Assembly (NCBI GenBank): GCA_005408345.1
Contig: SEMN01000453.1
Coordinates: 363,111-427,110, forward strand
Source of the DNA: Macquaria australasica
Taxonomy: Eukaryota; Chordata; Actinopteri; Centrarchiformes; Percichthyidae
DNA length: 64,000 nt
Direction of reading: 5' to 3'
The notes beneath the pieces are model-generated. The model was not told the origin of the DNA. It saw nothing but the letters and a program-made list of their open reading frames with translations, and ran no database searches. Position 1 is the first letter of the stretch. Each line of letters begins with the position of its first letter. Of the stretch, positions 48,001 to 59,632 are shown one piece after another. The position numbers and the translations under genes are program-made.

Positions 48001-49596
48001 TAGAAGTCACTCTTTGCATAAAACATCCACATGGAGTATTCTTACCTTGAGGATCTTTTTTGCCACGTGGGGCCACTTGCGTTTAACAAAAATTCCCAGA
48101 GTAATTGGGATAAGAAGGGCCACTAGAGTGATACCTGAGGGATACAGAGATTTCATATCATCACGTGATTGTAGGATTATAATAAAACTGTATAGTGCTT
48201 TTGGAACAAAACTACAAAGTGATTATACAACACAATAAAACAAGAGGCATGGAAGCCCTTAAAATAAATCATCCAGCATATATTCATTTACATTATACAT
48301 ATGCCTTAGAAAGTCTGTCTACAATTTTTACAGAATTTTTTTAGCTTCATGGGCTAGTAATCAACCATTAGTTGTCTACTTACCGATACTGTCATATGGG
48401 ATCTGGATGGTGCTGGTGGAAGTCCAGAGGGTGGTGTAAATGAGCAGACAGAGGGGCATCATCCCCAACGCCAAGATAGAGGAACAGGCTGTCATACTGA
48501 TACTGAGGAGGGGGGAATATGGACAGTGTGTTGGTCAAACAAGCCTCTCCAATGACATGTGTCTTAAAGATAAGGAGTGGGTCTGCAACTGATCAACAGA
48601 TATCCCTCTTGGGTATTTGATCATGGAGGCCCATTGTGGCCAAGTCATTGGCCCATACTGTACACGCTACCTTATGAGGACAGAAAATGTGGGTCCTGAG
48701 ATCGTACCCCATGATAGCCTCATTAGCAACCCACATTCCCACATGGGAACACACATTTGGGTACTCTATGGAGCCATTTAACAAATATTTCACCCGAGTT
48801 GCCTAAATGGGACCTAAATGTTATCCTATCACAAATCCATGTTGGGCATACAAGGACACATTTACTGGGCAGCTGTCTGTGGTTTAATGTATCAACTAGT
48901 TTTTGTAGTGCATAAATCTAAAATATATATTAATGAAAACACTTTGAGATCAGTGAAAACTCTGATATCACACTGGTTGTGTACTTTGTGCTGTTATAGA
49001 GTGAGAGAAATGCCACCCTACTCCTTTTCAACTGAGATTTCTCCTGCCAGCAGTCAGCCCATTAACAAGAAAACCATGTTTCAAATGGACAGGTTTTTCA
49101 AATAGCTTGACAGCGTTCAGTCATCCAAACATTGTTAACTAACATTAGATTATCCAACGAGCCTGCCAACCAGCCAGTCGGCCCAGCTGGTTTCTTACCT
49201 CAGGTCCATGTCACCATCCAGCCAATAGCAGATAATGTTGGAGCCGGAGCCTCCAGGACAGCAGCCCATAATGATGATGACAACAGCCTGCACAGGCAGC
49301 ACACCAAAGGCCAGTGACAGGGCAAAGGCTGTGAAAGGCATGATGCCAAACTGGCAGAGGAAGCCAATGACAATGCCCCAGGGTTTCTTGATGTGGCCCC
49401 ACAGCTTTTCGACATCTACGGTGCAACCCATGGAGAACATGACCATAGCAAGCATTATGGTGAGCACTACGCTCAACACCAGGCCCAGTATTGCATTGAA
49501 GTTACTGGGAGGAACAAGGCAGTTTGCGCCTGAACAGACTGTGGCAAGAGAGTCACAGGCAGTAGGCTCTGCAGTTATTGCCTTGAATATGGACAT
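45078..49596 (-). CDS. slc10a2: Ileal/apical sodium-bile acid cotransporter (ASBT)
   Basis: SLC10 carrier that takes up conjugated bile acids with Na+ at the apical membrane of gut and kidney cells. Six exons: 49,199-49,596; 48,384-48,502; 48,046-48,134; 47,695-47,870; 46,864-47,021; 45,078-45,250. They total 1,113 nt (370 aa), with every GT/AG border and phase consistent. I start at MSIFKAIT; the open frame reaches a TTG three codons earlier. Family signatures include VMFSMGCTVD, IGFLCQFGIMPFTAFALSLA, CCPGGSGSNIICYWLDGDMDL, ALGMMPLCLLIYT, the sodium-site region ALETGFQNSQLCSTIVQLSF and PLIYSIFQL. Around nine to ten hydrophobic segments fit the 10-helix fold. The cytoplasmic tail (exon 6) is rich in Asp/Glu/Asn and longer than in mammals (human 348 aa). 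The N-glycosylation sequon near residue 10 of human ASBT is not at the matching place here (SLATVCSG). SLC10A1 is less likely: the N-terminal Cys pattern and overall wording fit A2. Confidence 0.95.
47130..47660 (-). repeat. Degenerate CAAGTC minisatellite-like repeat in slc10a2 intron
   Basis: Words such as CAAGTCTCAAGTC and GAGTCCAAGTC fill both ends, with a 250-base non-repetitive middle (47,270-47,510). It is the same family as 4,425-5,058 in opposite orientation. It lies between slc10a2 exons 4 and 5, only about 35 bases from the exon 4 donor. Confidence 0.7.
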
Positions 49597-49775
49597 TGTG
49601 GACAATGTAATGGGAGAAGACGACGATAATCACTGGCTCCCAATTTGAAAGGAAGACTGGAGGAGTTTTTCCTTTTTTCCAGAGCTTGTAGTTCTTAGAT
49701 TCCACAGGACTACTCGAGTTCCTCCTTCTCCGATATCTGACGGTGACAGTGAGAAGAACTGTCCAGCTCACTGCT

Positions 49776-49832
49776 CTTTATGCCTACCCCGCAACAGCCA
49801 AATAAAATTGGGAGGGAAAATCAAAAATTAAC
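49776..49832 (-). promoter_or_regulatory. slc10a2: Candidate slc10a2 core promoter (TATA-like plus HNF1-like)
   Basis: CATAAAG (49,776-49,782) could place transcription start near 49,750, about 150 nt before the ATG. GTTAATTTTTGAT (49,820-49,832) matches the HNF1 consensus GTTAATNATTAAC at 9 of 12 informative positions. Mammalian ASBT promoters are HNF1-dependent (established knowledge). The binding here is inference. Confidence 0.35.
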
Positions 49833-50581
49833 CAATACTAAATGTTTTATGGGGTCAGTGTTCAGAAGAACATGCATATAAAAAGAGAATCATTCTGAAA
49901 TGTGAAATGTGATTGCACCACGGCTGCAACTTTTATTGCCCTTTGGCCTCTTAAAAATACTTTATTGGACAGCTATGCTATGCAGCATCATCATCCCAGT
50001 AAGGAGGGAAGATGCTTGCTGCTCTCAAAGACAGGGCACACCCTGTATGCACAAGGTGCCTATAAAATACCCCTCAGGGTACAGAAAGGTCAACCAGGCC
50101 ACAGCTGTAAATATGCATAAAAAAATGTATGCGTATGAGAGGACACAGAGTTACAGGGTTCAAGGGCTGAGACTGAAGATGCTACATAACTGTTACCCAG
50201 GTCAGGTGATTTACCAGCCGCTACTTATTTGCTTTTTTTTTTGGTTTTTTTTTTGCTTTTTAGTAAATATTTTTTAATGAAAACTGATTAAAAAGGTATC
50301 AATATTACTGAAAAACTGCTAATGACCTGGAATGGGCAAGTCTGAGTCCAGATTTTATGGAAGTCAAATAAGTAAAAACTACATTTCATTTAGATCCATT
50401 AGAAGAGATTTCCATTGTTAGAAAATCATATCCACCCTAATTCAATGTTGTAAAACAATGAACATAAAAAGGTCCAAGTGGCAGTGAATTATGTTTTACA
50501 GGCACTTTACACCAACATGTAGAAACAATGGAAAGGTTAAAGCGTGATAAAAAAATCTCTTTATTCAGCCGCATAAAGGTC

Positions 50582-50622
50582 TACAGCTGACGCTGTACAG
50601 CTGACGCTGTACAGCTGACGCC
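50582..50622. repeat. Three-copy 14-bp tandem repeat
   Basis: Unit TGTACAGCTGACGC repeated three times (first copy slightly altered). Confidence 0.85.
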
Positions 50623-50833
50623 CAAAGTAGAGTTAAACATTTTGCTTGCACAAGTCTGTTGGACAGGAAAAAACTATTCGATTCTGTGATTATCCAAATC
50701 ATTCGGTTCTTAAATTTCTTTCTGTAATCACTTCCCACTGTCCAACACAAAAGTTACAAAATTGAGTTGTTCTTACCTTCCCAGGGTCCTATTGAAGAGT
50801 TTGTGTCTGCCTCCGTCAGGAAGGGGTAATGCT

Positions 50834-50884
50834 TAACTATAGAGTTAAAGGACAACCAGTCAAGACCAACTAAAGATATTTTAT
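50834..50884. repeat. Duplicated segment, partner of 59,515-59,566
   Basis: The words TAACTATA, AGT, AAAGGACAACCAG and CCAAC occur in the same order and orientation in both places (about 80 % identity by eye over 50 bases). The partner lies at the 3' end of gtpbp8. Confidence 0.5.
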
Positions 50885-53461
50885 ATACTTGATTCAAAAA
50901 TAAACACTGCTAAAGGATAAAGATTTTTAAACCCGTAGATTTCCTGTTAAATTTTATGTAACTTGGCACTAATTAGGCCAAGGTGGGTTACAATCTGTTT
51001 GTCTAGTCGTTACCAGAGGAGTTAAAAATGATTTACCTGCATTTTTCAAATTACAAACTGTCATTAGACTGATATTGAAACTGTGTGTGTGGTGCCGGCA
51101 AACACAGTTACACTGATAACCTTTTTAAATGCTGCAAAGGAGCCATCGTTGTTTGTTCCACCTGGACCCTTCTAACCCCAACAAGTCATGTCAGGTCAAC
51201 ATGTCTGCTGTGTAAAAGATCTGGGAGTCTGATTCATTTAGGAAAGATAAAGAAACAAGAGTGCTCTGATGCTTGATGCTAGAAATATCCAGGTTAACAA
51301 GATGCAAAATGATAGAGTTTAGAAAGGGTAGAAAAGACTCATTGAACTACAAGAAGTGTTGTTGCAAGTTCATTGTCAAGTTCATTGTGAACAGAGCAGG
51401 GAGACCGTGTGTCTTTTGTTTATAAAAACACAGCATTTTGGGCAAAGTTGAACTTGCATATTTATTTGCACAATGAGAGCTAAAGAGAAACATTTGTGTA
51501 AAGATTTTTATCAGCCTCCAAAAGGGTGCACACCAGAAAAAAAGGTTAAGGAATCACTGATGTGTATAATGCATTTTGTTGACTGATTAAGACATAGAAA
51601 TATTCTGCTTGGAATAATAATTTGTGTATGAAATGTTTTTTTTTCCCCCCAAAATAAAGTTGGATTACCTAGTTGATCCACAATTGGCTTCCAACTTAGT
51701 TTTCATGTCACAAAATCATCTCGTACATACAAGCATTGAACTGAGATTTAAGGTGAGCACTGAGAAACTTTCCCCCTTCAGCAGACAAATGTCAAACTCG
51801 TGCAGAGTTTGCACGCTGAAGGTTAAATATCCAAGTCAAGTAACAAGAAGCAATTAGCATTTTTGAGTGGAGGGGGACTTCTAATTTGAAGTGCCACCAA
51901 CAGTGCACCAGGAAACAAGAGTTTGAACATGTTCTTTTCTCTTAAACACTTACTGAGCGTGCTTACTGCAGCAACAAGTTGTTGATGTGTCGAGAACAAG
52001 GAGAATCATGGGACAAAGTCTCACAGCAGTTACATTCAGTTTCATGGCATGTCTTTTTTCACACCTTTAACTACTCCTGCAATTTTTATTTCCAAAAACA
52101 GTAAACAACCTTAATGTTATTAATGTTGTTATTTAAAGTTGAGTGACTTTGGATAATTTCCAAAATGTTCTGAATTATGTATGTATATATAGCATTTTAT
52201 TTTAAACTTCTGTAAATCTTCAAGGGTTTTCATGACAAAGGATATCCTGGACAAAGCAATGAATATTTCCTCAGCATTCACAGCTCACACCCTGCAGAGG
52301 CAGCAAATCCTCACAATGGCTGTCCATTGTTTCTGGTAATTATACTACAGTAATATCTCCAAATGAAAGTTTGCCCTAATGTATTGATTTTTAAATGATA
52401 CATAAGATACGCCTTTAAAAGCTTTATGCAGTGATTTACATTCCTGTTGCTGTCTCATAAAGTGTTAAGGTGTGTGCAGAGTAACATCCTTTGCGTATGT
52501 GTAAATCAGTACTGTGGTATGAGGAAGGGGACAGTCACATACTTATGGTAGCTCTTCTTATCCGTTTTTATCAGCTTTTATCTTTTTCTCTCTGTCCAAC
52601 TTGTCCTTCATTCAGGCCACAGTAAATGTTAAGTATCTTTCTGCTCCTGGTGTGCAGATGGGTGTGTGAAGGTTTGTGTCATGTCATGGCCATTATCTTA
52701 GGTGATCCGATGGCAGATAACGATGTGATAGGTCCATATCTCCCTGTGTTCCTGCTCTGCTGTAAAATAAGGAAATGAAGATAAGACACTTTTGGGAAAC
52801 TGTCCCACTGGCTAACGAGGACTGGGAGAATAAAAAAATGAAAGAGGATACAATGAGATTTTCAGCATGTGACCTTGACCCCTTGCCAACTAGCTTCTAT
52901 AAAAACCTTTATGACTGCATGTCTGCTGATCTGCTATGCACCTTCCACCTCCATTGTTCTTTGTAGAGGAGATGTTTCCCATCATATTCACACGTTTTTT
53001 ATTACCACATCAACTTTAGCAACTTGAACCCAGATTCTAACAGCCTGCTGCTCAGCACAGTTCTGTAAAGGGGTGTCTCCATAGATTGTTACAAAAAACA
53101 GCTTGTTCCAGATGTTCCATTTAGGGTTTTAATCTAATTGTTCATCTTTAACTTTTCAAAATCTGGTTACAACACATAAAACAGAATGTAAAAGATAACT
53201 GTCCCACGCCGAATGCCGTCACTCATTAATGACGGCTTAATTACAACAAATTTTATTATGTTACCAGTGTGTGGCTTATACAAACCTTTCTCTGAAACTG
53301 GTGATAATTTTGGTGAGTTATACTAAAAAGACATGAACATATGCAGAATAATTAATTTAAAATGAATAATTTAGAGATTTATATTTAACTAATTTCTACT
53401 ATCAAGTAAATACAATATAAGGCATGGTTACAATACATGAAAATATTTTGTGTAATTATTT

Positions 53462-53710
53462 TAGGGCTGCAAGAAACAGTCATTTTCATTATCAATTAAT
53501 CTGCAGATTAGTTTCTCAATTGATTGTTTTTTCTATAAAATGTAAGAAAAATGTAATAAAGAATCATATTCTCACATTTGGGAAGCTGGGGCCAGCAAAC
53601 ATTTGGCATTTTTACTCGAAAAATGACGGAAACAATCAATCGATTATCAAAATAGTTGCCAATAATTGTTTTGTGGTTGACTAATCAATTGAATGATCGT
53701 TGCAGCTCTA
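53462..53710. mobile_element. Foldback element with 8-bp target duplication (copy 3)
   Basis: Left end TAGGGCTGCAAGAAACAG, right end GATCGTTGCAGCTCTA. The flanks AATTATTT (53,454-53,461) and AATTATTA (53,711-53,718) agree at 7 of 8 positions, supporting a hAT origin for the whole GCTGCAACGATTA family. Confidence 0.75.
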
Positions 53711-54099
53711 AATTATTACAACACAAATCAAAAAATGCCAATATGTATTCACCCAAAATTTAAACAACCATATTTCTAAAGCATGTGTAAGCAAAGAGTT
53801 TTAAGTCAGATATAATGTTACTCTACATCCATAAAATAAAGAAAATGCAAACCTTTAATTGACTAAAAGCGGCTCTGATCAATATTTTAACATTAACAAC
53901 GGGTCACATAAACACTTGAGAGTGATCACCAAGACCCTAGGAATGATGCTGTGCGAGTACACTCACAGTTGTCAATCATGACGTGGCACCCCGTTTTTAT
54001 AGCATCAAATAACGAATTAAAACCAAACTTATCAGAAAAATGAACACTTGAACAAACATCAGTGTGATAAGAACTACCTAAAATGACAGAAACCATCTT

Positions 54100-54282
54100 T
54101 GGGAACATTTTATTTGACGTGTACTTTGATTTTTCAGTTTGGCCCATGTCCCATCTGCTAACATGGAGGGGGCGGGGTTTATGATCTATACTGCAGCCAG
54201 CCACCAGGGGGCGATCCAGATGTTTTGGCTTCACTTTTGGGGAGCTGTCACATCTTCCATCTTTATATACAGTCTATGATTG
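54100..54282 (+). repeat. Interspersed repeat (CTGCAGCCAGCCACCAGGGGG)
   Basis: CTGCAGCCAGCCACCAGGGG, then GATGTTTTGGCTTCACTTTT, then CTTTATATACAGTCTATG. I recognise this order from many teleost loci. It is noncoding and its class is not certain. Confidence 0.65.
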
Positions 54283-56164
54283 CAACACACACACTGGCAC
54301 AAGAAGCATATTTCCCATACACAATTAATGGAGAAGGAGCAGCTGTAAAACTGTGAATACATTTTTTTATGTGTCACAACCCCCCGAAATGACTCTTTGC
54401 ATTACCTACATTTGATCCATTTGGTCCAATAAAATCTGGCAAGTCAAGAAGAGCCATTTTATTTTATTTTATCCTATTCGTGTGTGTGGGATGCCAATAG
54501 GAAGTCAGCTGGCACAGCCAAGGGAAGTGTGGGAAATGTATTCATGTGGTATAATATTGATGTATAATGCTGAATCAGTATTGAATCATTGCAGGGTAAG
54601 GTCAGAGAGGTCAAATAAGTCATAATCAATATTACAGTAGTATGTATAATTCAATAAAAGTCAATCATATTGATAATGGTTAGGAGAAAAATCAGTTCTA
54701 CACTGTAAGTAGGACCAAGTCAGAGAGGTCACAGCTTAATGTAGCGCACACACACACACAGAAAATGTATCAAACAGTACAAGATGAGTCAGCATAGTGA
54801 AGGAGATGACGGCTGGAGGAACAATGAACAATAAAATACCAAGTGTGCCCTGTTTTTTTTTTAAAAACAGGAGCAGCTGCAGTCAGATACTATTATTTAT
54901 TGAATCTGAAACATTGGGTCTACGAGAATCTAGAATATGACACACCCATATTATGCGCTCAGTGATTAACTTTCACAGGAATGAATGGGGTGCCATCTTT
55001 GAAGAGCCTCAGCTCTGGACTTTGAGTCTTTAGAAATAAAGCAACTTGTAAAATTACTTTTTAGAGGTGAATTTGTATTCGACACTCATCCGTGCATTTC
55101 CAAAACTTTTTTTTTTCCCCGCACACCACACTTTGGTAGACACCTGCCAGCTCCGGCTAGCTTACATGACATATATTCCAGTGAGAAACAGCAGCTAGCA
55201 GCAGTAATAACTCTGCAGGTGGTGAGAAATAACCTGTGTCCCATCAATGGGCAGAACAAGTTAAGAGCACTGAAGCCCCCCCCCCATACAAGTGACGTTA
55301 GCAGTAAAAGTAACGTTAGGGTAAAAAGTAACGTTAGCTTATGGGTGTTTCTGCAGTCCCAGCAGTGAAATTTTGGATTTATGTTCAAATTTGTCATGCT
55401 TGATAAATACATACACAGTGTTATCAGACATCTGGACATAAAAAGTAATGAGTAAATAATGTGATTTAATACAGTTTATGAAGTGAGTCCAAACACCACT
55501 TTTGTTCATGTCCCACAACTGTGGTCTCATTGTTGAGACGCTTAAAATTAGCTAATTCAATTAAAATACGACATAATTTCAAATTAAATTGTTTCATAGA
55601 AATGTTACTTTACACCATATTAAAATGATTTTTTGGTTTACTGATTATGTGACTTTTTCATCTAAATGTGCCAGTCCCACACTTCTGAGTCCTCACCGCG
55701 ACACTGAACAAATGCCATAGTGAAAGTTTTTTTCCAAACCGAACAAATCTAGTTTCTGTGGAAACAGAAGTCAGCCAGCGAGCACATGGAAGACAGGTTG
55801 GGCTACCCACGCTAGGTGACCCCCAAGATCAAGAAAAACAAGGTAAAGAAGTATTTATTGTGTGTCCTTACCATACAGCTCAGTAATTGTGTATTTTGAA
55901 CTACATTTCAATCATTACTGTTGAATTCATGTGTATTAGGTGCTAAGAGTCAACGCTAACGTAGCAGACCTTGCTATCTGCAATTTATCTGCAATATTAG
56001 CAAAAATGTCATTTCCGCAACATGTCTTTACCGCAGCAGGTTTAGGTGTCACCATTAAGACCTTCTGTCGCGGTAGAGACAAATTCAAGGCGAGTTATGT
56101 ATTATATTGCAAATATTAAGTCTATTGTAAACTAAACATAAACATATAATTTTTGCAACCCTAG

Positions 56165-56452
56165 ATGAGACCAAATTCATCTACAATAAGATCACGGAAA
56201 TGCAGAGAGGAAATGAGAAAAGACCTGGACAGATACGAAGCATATCTCCGGAAGGAAAAAGAGCGTTACAAAGAAAGAAAGGAGAATGGGCAGATACAGA
56301 GTGTCTCCCAACTAATTAAAAGAGAGAGAAATCTGAAAAGATGACAGTGGAAGATAAATAAAAGAAACCAGAGGGCAAAACACAAAATACTGGAGGCCTC
56401 AAAACTGTTTGTTGCTCTGCACACACCACCATTATCCCCAGAGGTTATGACT
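56165..56452 (+). pseudogene. Basic transposon-type protein, N-terminal exon with stop
   Basis: An acceptor-like CAACCCTAG precedes ATG at 56,165. It reads MRPNSSTIRSRKCREEMRKD, then LRKEKERYKERKENGQI and SQLIKRERNLKR, then TGA at 56,342-56,344. The same frame continues open as QWKINKRNQRAKHKIL, then LHTPPLSPEV. The Arg/Lys/Glu-rich helix with repeated RKEKERYKERK resembles transposon-associated proteins of fish and cnidarians (R.YR.KLK...RKE.ER...RK..G). The internal stop and the lack of a core domain make it nonfunctional. Confidence 0.6.
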
Positions 56453-56472
56453 TACCAGAGGTTAGTGTTCCA

Positions 56473-56660
56473 TGTGCAGGAAGAAAGCACTCCAAATTCT
56501 GCCATTTGAAGAGGGGAGTCAGACGTGGTGGCGTCACCATGGCAAGGGACCAGCGGATGGTGTGGGAGCAGCAGTAAAGAGGACGACGGATTCCCTAGTG
56601 GCAAAGGGGATGGACATACAGAATGGGGCCAGATTGTATGAGGAGCTGTCAAAGGTCAAG
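56473..56660 (+). pseudogene. GKGPADGVGAAVKR-domain fragment of the same element
   Basis: The plus-strand frame reads RKKALQILPFEEGSQTWWRH then HGKGPADGVGAAVKRTTDSL, then MDIQNGARLYEELSKVKSL. The H-GKGP-DG-G--VKR block recurs in my memory of uncharacterised fish and coral transposon proteins. It sits 20 bases past the first fragment but in a different context, so the two probably belong to one decayed gene. No catalytic DDE or zinc residues are visible. Confidence 0.6.
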
Positions 56661-57081
56661 TCTTTATCTCAATTATTATGATTTTTATTTGAAAAAAATA
56701 TTTTAACACTTAAGTAGAGATGATTTACACATTTAAATTACAATATCTGCCGTAAATATTTTTTGTGTGTATGAAGACAATTGACATCTAAGGTTATTGT
56801 TTACATTTTCCATGTGTAGAGAAAACCATGAAATCCCCTATTTTTTAAATTATTTTTATATCAGTATTTACAATGATCCACAAAGCTTGATGAAAATGAA
56901 TTTAAATGTCTTAACATTTTATAGAAATTAAAAAAGGAAAATGTATAAAATGAACGTTATTGTAATGTTGGGGTAAGGACATTTTGTAATAACAAGTAAT
57001 GAAAACCATAAAAAATAAACACGTTCCAGATAAAAATCTTAACGACTATATATAATTTTGTGTACCTGTTTATATGTATTA

Positions 57082-57564
57082 CAATTCAATTCCATTCAGT
57101 TTTATTTATATAGCGCCATATCATAACAAAGTTATCTCAGGGCACTTTTTCATATAGAGCAGGTCTAGACCGACTCTTTATATTTACAGAGACCCAACAG
57201 TTCCCACCATGAGCAGCACTATGCGACAGTGGCAAGGAAAAACTCCCTTTTAACAGGTAGAAACCTCGAGCAGAACCAGGCTCTGGGTGGGCGGTCATCT
57301 GCCTCCACCGGTTGGGTTGAAGAGGGGGGGGGGTACAGTTCCACATAGAGATGTAAAGTAATAGTTGTGGTAATGGTATTGATGTTAATATTAACAGAAA
57401 TAATACTAAGAGCAATATAATAATAGTAATACTAATAATAAGAGCAATAACAGTAATAGCAGCAGCGGGTGCAGAGCAGGAGCACGGGGGCAGCAGGTGG
57501 CTGCAACCACAGATCCAGACTCCACAGCTCCAGAGGCAGAAACACCTGCAGAAAGCAACAGAAG

Positions 57565-57599
<35 letters not shown>

Positions 57600-58245
57600 C
57601 ACACAACTACGGGAAGAAGTTGAATTAATAACAAGCATTGATGGGATATGAGGGCGTACAGATGGAGAGGAAGAGGAGGAGAAAGGAGCTCAGTGCATCA
57701 TGGGAAGTCCCCCGGCAGTCTAGGCCTATAGCAGCATAACTAAGGGGGGGCTCAGGGGTCACCTGAGTCAGCCCTACTATAAGCTTTATCAAAGAGGACA
57801 GTCTTAAGCCTACTCTTAAATGTGAGGAGGTTGTCCGCCTCCCGTACACAAACTGGGATCTGGTTCCACAGGAGAGGAGCTTGATAGCTGAAGGCTCTGG
57901 CTCCCATTCTACTTTTAGAGACTCTAGGAACCACAAGGAACCCAGCATTCTGGGAGCGCAGTGCTCTAGTGGGGTAATAGGGTACTATGAGCTCTTTAAG
58001 ATATGATGGTGCCTGACCATTTAGGGCTTTGAAGGTGAGGAGAAGGATTTTAAATTCTATTCTGGATTTCACAGGGAGCCAGTGTAGAGAAGCTAATATT
58101 GGAGAAATATGATCTCTTTTTCTGGTTCTTGTCAGTAAACGTGCCGCAGCATTCTGAATCAGCTGGAGAGTCTTAAGGGACTGATAATAGAGAGCCTGAT
58201 AATAGAGAGTTGCAATAATCCAGCCTAGATGTAACAAATGTATGG
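57082..58245 (-). mobile_element. L2-like LINE, 3' half
   Basis: It encodes on the minus strand NAAARLLTRTRKRDHISPIL, HWLPVKSRIEFKILLLTFKA and the NGQAPSYLKELIVPYYPT tail of the RT C-terminal region, followed by a GA-rich 3'UTR and the tail ATATGGCGCTATATAAATA. It is 5'-truncated at 58,245. It lies inside the 55,343-58,355 element. It is about 95 % alike, by eye, to the copy at 28,325-28,800. Confidence 0.85.
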
Positions 58246-58628
58246 ACTAGTTGTTCTCATCTACATTACAGACTCTGATGGTTAAAATTAAAATTCATAG
58301 AGGTTGATTTTTTAATTTGGGAGAGTCAAAAGTGACCGTAGTTGCAGAAACACCCTTATATGACATTCCTGCTGTTTGCCTGCTGCACATTATGAGCACA
58401 GACCACTCATTATCATAATCATAATAATATATATTCCCTAATTATGCACTGTGAGCTAACAAGGTTTCCTTCTTGGAATATTGAACATTATCAAAGTTAA
58501 CAAGTAACAAAACCAGTTGTCATTCTGGTTTGTTTTCTAGCCCCTACGTGCATGTGCATCTCATTGATGTCTCTTGGAGACCCATCTATTGCGATGGAAA
58601 CGCACCGTCTCATGTGAACTGCAACCAC

Positions 58629-58757
58629 ATGCCTGGTAGGCTGTGGAGCGTCAAGCATGGAATCAGAAACACTGATGTGTTATCTTGACATTTATCTTTA
58701 AACCATTTTAAAAAGAAAGGTTTGCAGTGAACAAGCCTTTCCTGACACCTAGGACTT
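58629..58757 (-). pseudogene. Relic of slc10a2 intron 5/exon 6 boundary
   Basis: Matches 45,239-45,368: ATGCCTGGTAGGCTGT, then CAGAAACACTGAT, then ATCTTGACAT.TATCTTT, then AGTGAA.AAGCCTTT. It includes the acceptor and first dozen coding bases of slc10a2 exon 6, but the rest of the exon is replaced by unrelated text. It is a partial duplication, not a working exon. Confidence 0.65.
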
Positions 58758-59567
58758 CCTGGGACCATTTTGGATTTGGGTGAATGTTTATGCACCTCTT
58801 TTCATAGGATTTGTTGATAATATGAAAAATAGGGGAGGTCAACACCTTATCCTTTAACTTTACTGCAATATACTGCAATGAAGATATCTAAAAAGTGACA
58901 AATGTGAATTTGAATGGTACCATTTAAAAAGTATACATTATGTTTATATTCTAGCAAATTAATGATGGAAGTAGTGAGAGTGAACAAACTTCGATCTCTA
59001 AGTCCTACAGGATGATGTTTTTTAATCTTTTGTTCACGAGATTAAAAATGAAAAAAAATCCTCTTTTGGGACTTTGGGGACTCTGTATGAACAGTAAGGT
59101 TTTGTATGGTAGATGCAGTGTCCAACAATGTGACGGGTTTCACGTTGCTACAATGACGCATTATCTGATTCTTAGTATTACAATAAACTTTAGTACTGTA
59201 AGTAAGTCATTATACAGCATAATTAAACAATATAAAGGAAAGTCATTACGATAACCACGACATGAAATTGAAATAGGTTTCCCATTCTGGCAAATACAAT
59301 ATGCCAGTTAAAAGCACAATATATGAAGCCCTATGAACGTGTGTTTTAAGAAGTTATGGTTAAAAAGAACTTCTTGGTGCCGATTAAATGCAGTTAAATT
59401 ACAGAAACCTCAGTTCTGTGGGATAATAGAGGTTCCTTAGATCCTTAGGGGAAGCTGTTTAATGACCATGGTTGTGAAACGAGATGCTAAACAATATAAG
59501 TGTAATGTAATGTGTAACTATAAAGTCAAAGGACAACCAGCCAAACCAACAAAGGAGAGTTTTACAT

Positions 59568-59573
59568 TTTATT
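59568..59573 (-). terminator. gtpbp8: Poly(A) signal of gtpbp8
   Basis: AATAAA on the minus strand about 60 nt beyond the gtpbp8 stop codon (59,633-59,635). Confidence 0.6.
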
Positions 59574-59632
59574 AGAAAATAAAATCATCTGAAGCAGTCC
59601 TAGTTCCACTCAGTAAGGCAAAGCTGGCCTGG

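Larger units (their letters stand above)
49850..53450. other. Intergenic upstream of slc10a2, no gene seen
   Basis: No exon recognised. It includes a three-copy tandem repeat (50,582-50,622) and the 50-base duplication relic at 50,834-50,884. Confidence 0.45.
55343..58355 (+). mobile_element. 3-kb terminal-inverted-repeat element with TTAT target duplication
   Basis: The left terminus GGGTGTTTCTGCA (55,343) is matched by its exact complement TGCAGAAACACCC ending at 58,355. TTAT flanks both ends (55,339-55,342 and 58,356-58,359). Inside, on the plus strand, are the broken exons at 56,165 and 56,473 (entered separately). A LINE (57,082-58,245, minus) has inserted in the right third, so the original element was nearer 1.85 kb. 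I cannot assign it to a transposon superfamily. Confidence 0.6.

Noticed and set aside
49235..49648. 137-aa plus-strand frame at slc10a2 exon 1
   Set aside because: Antisense shadow of the transporter exon.
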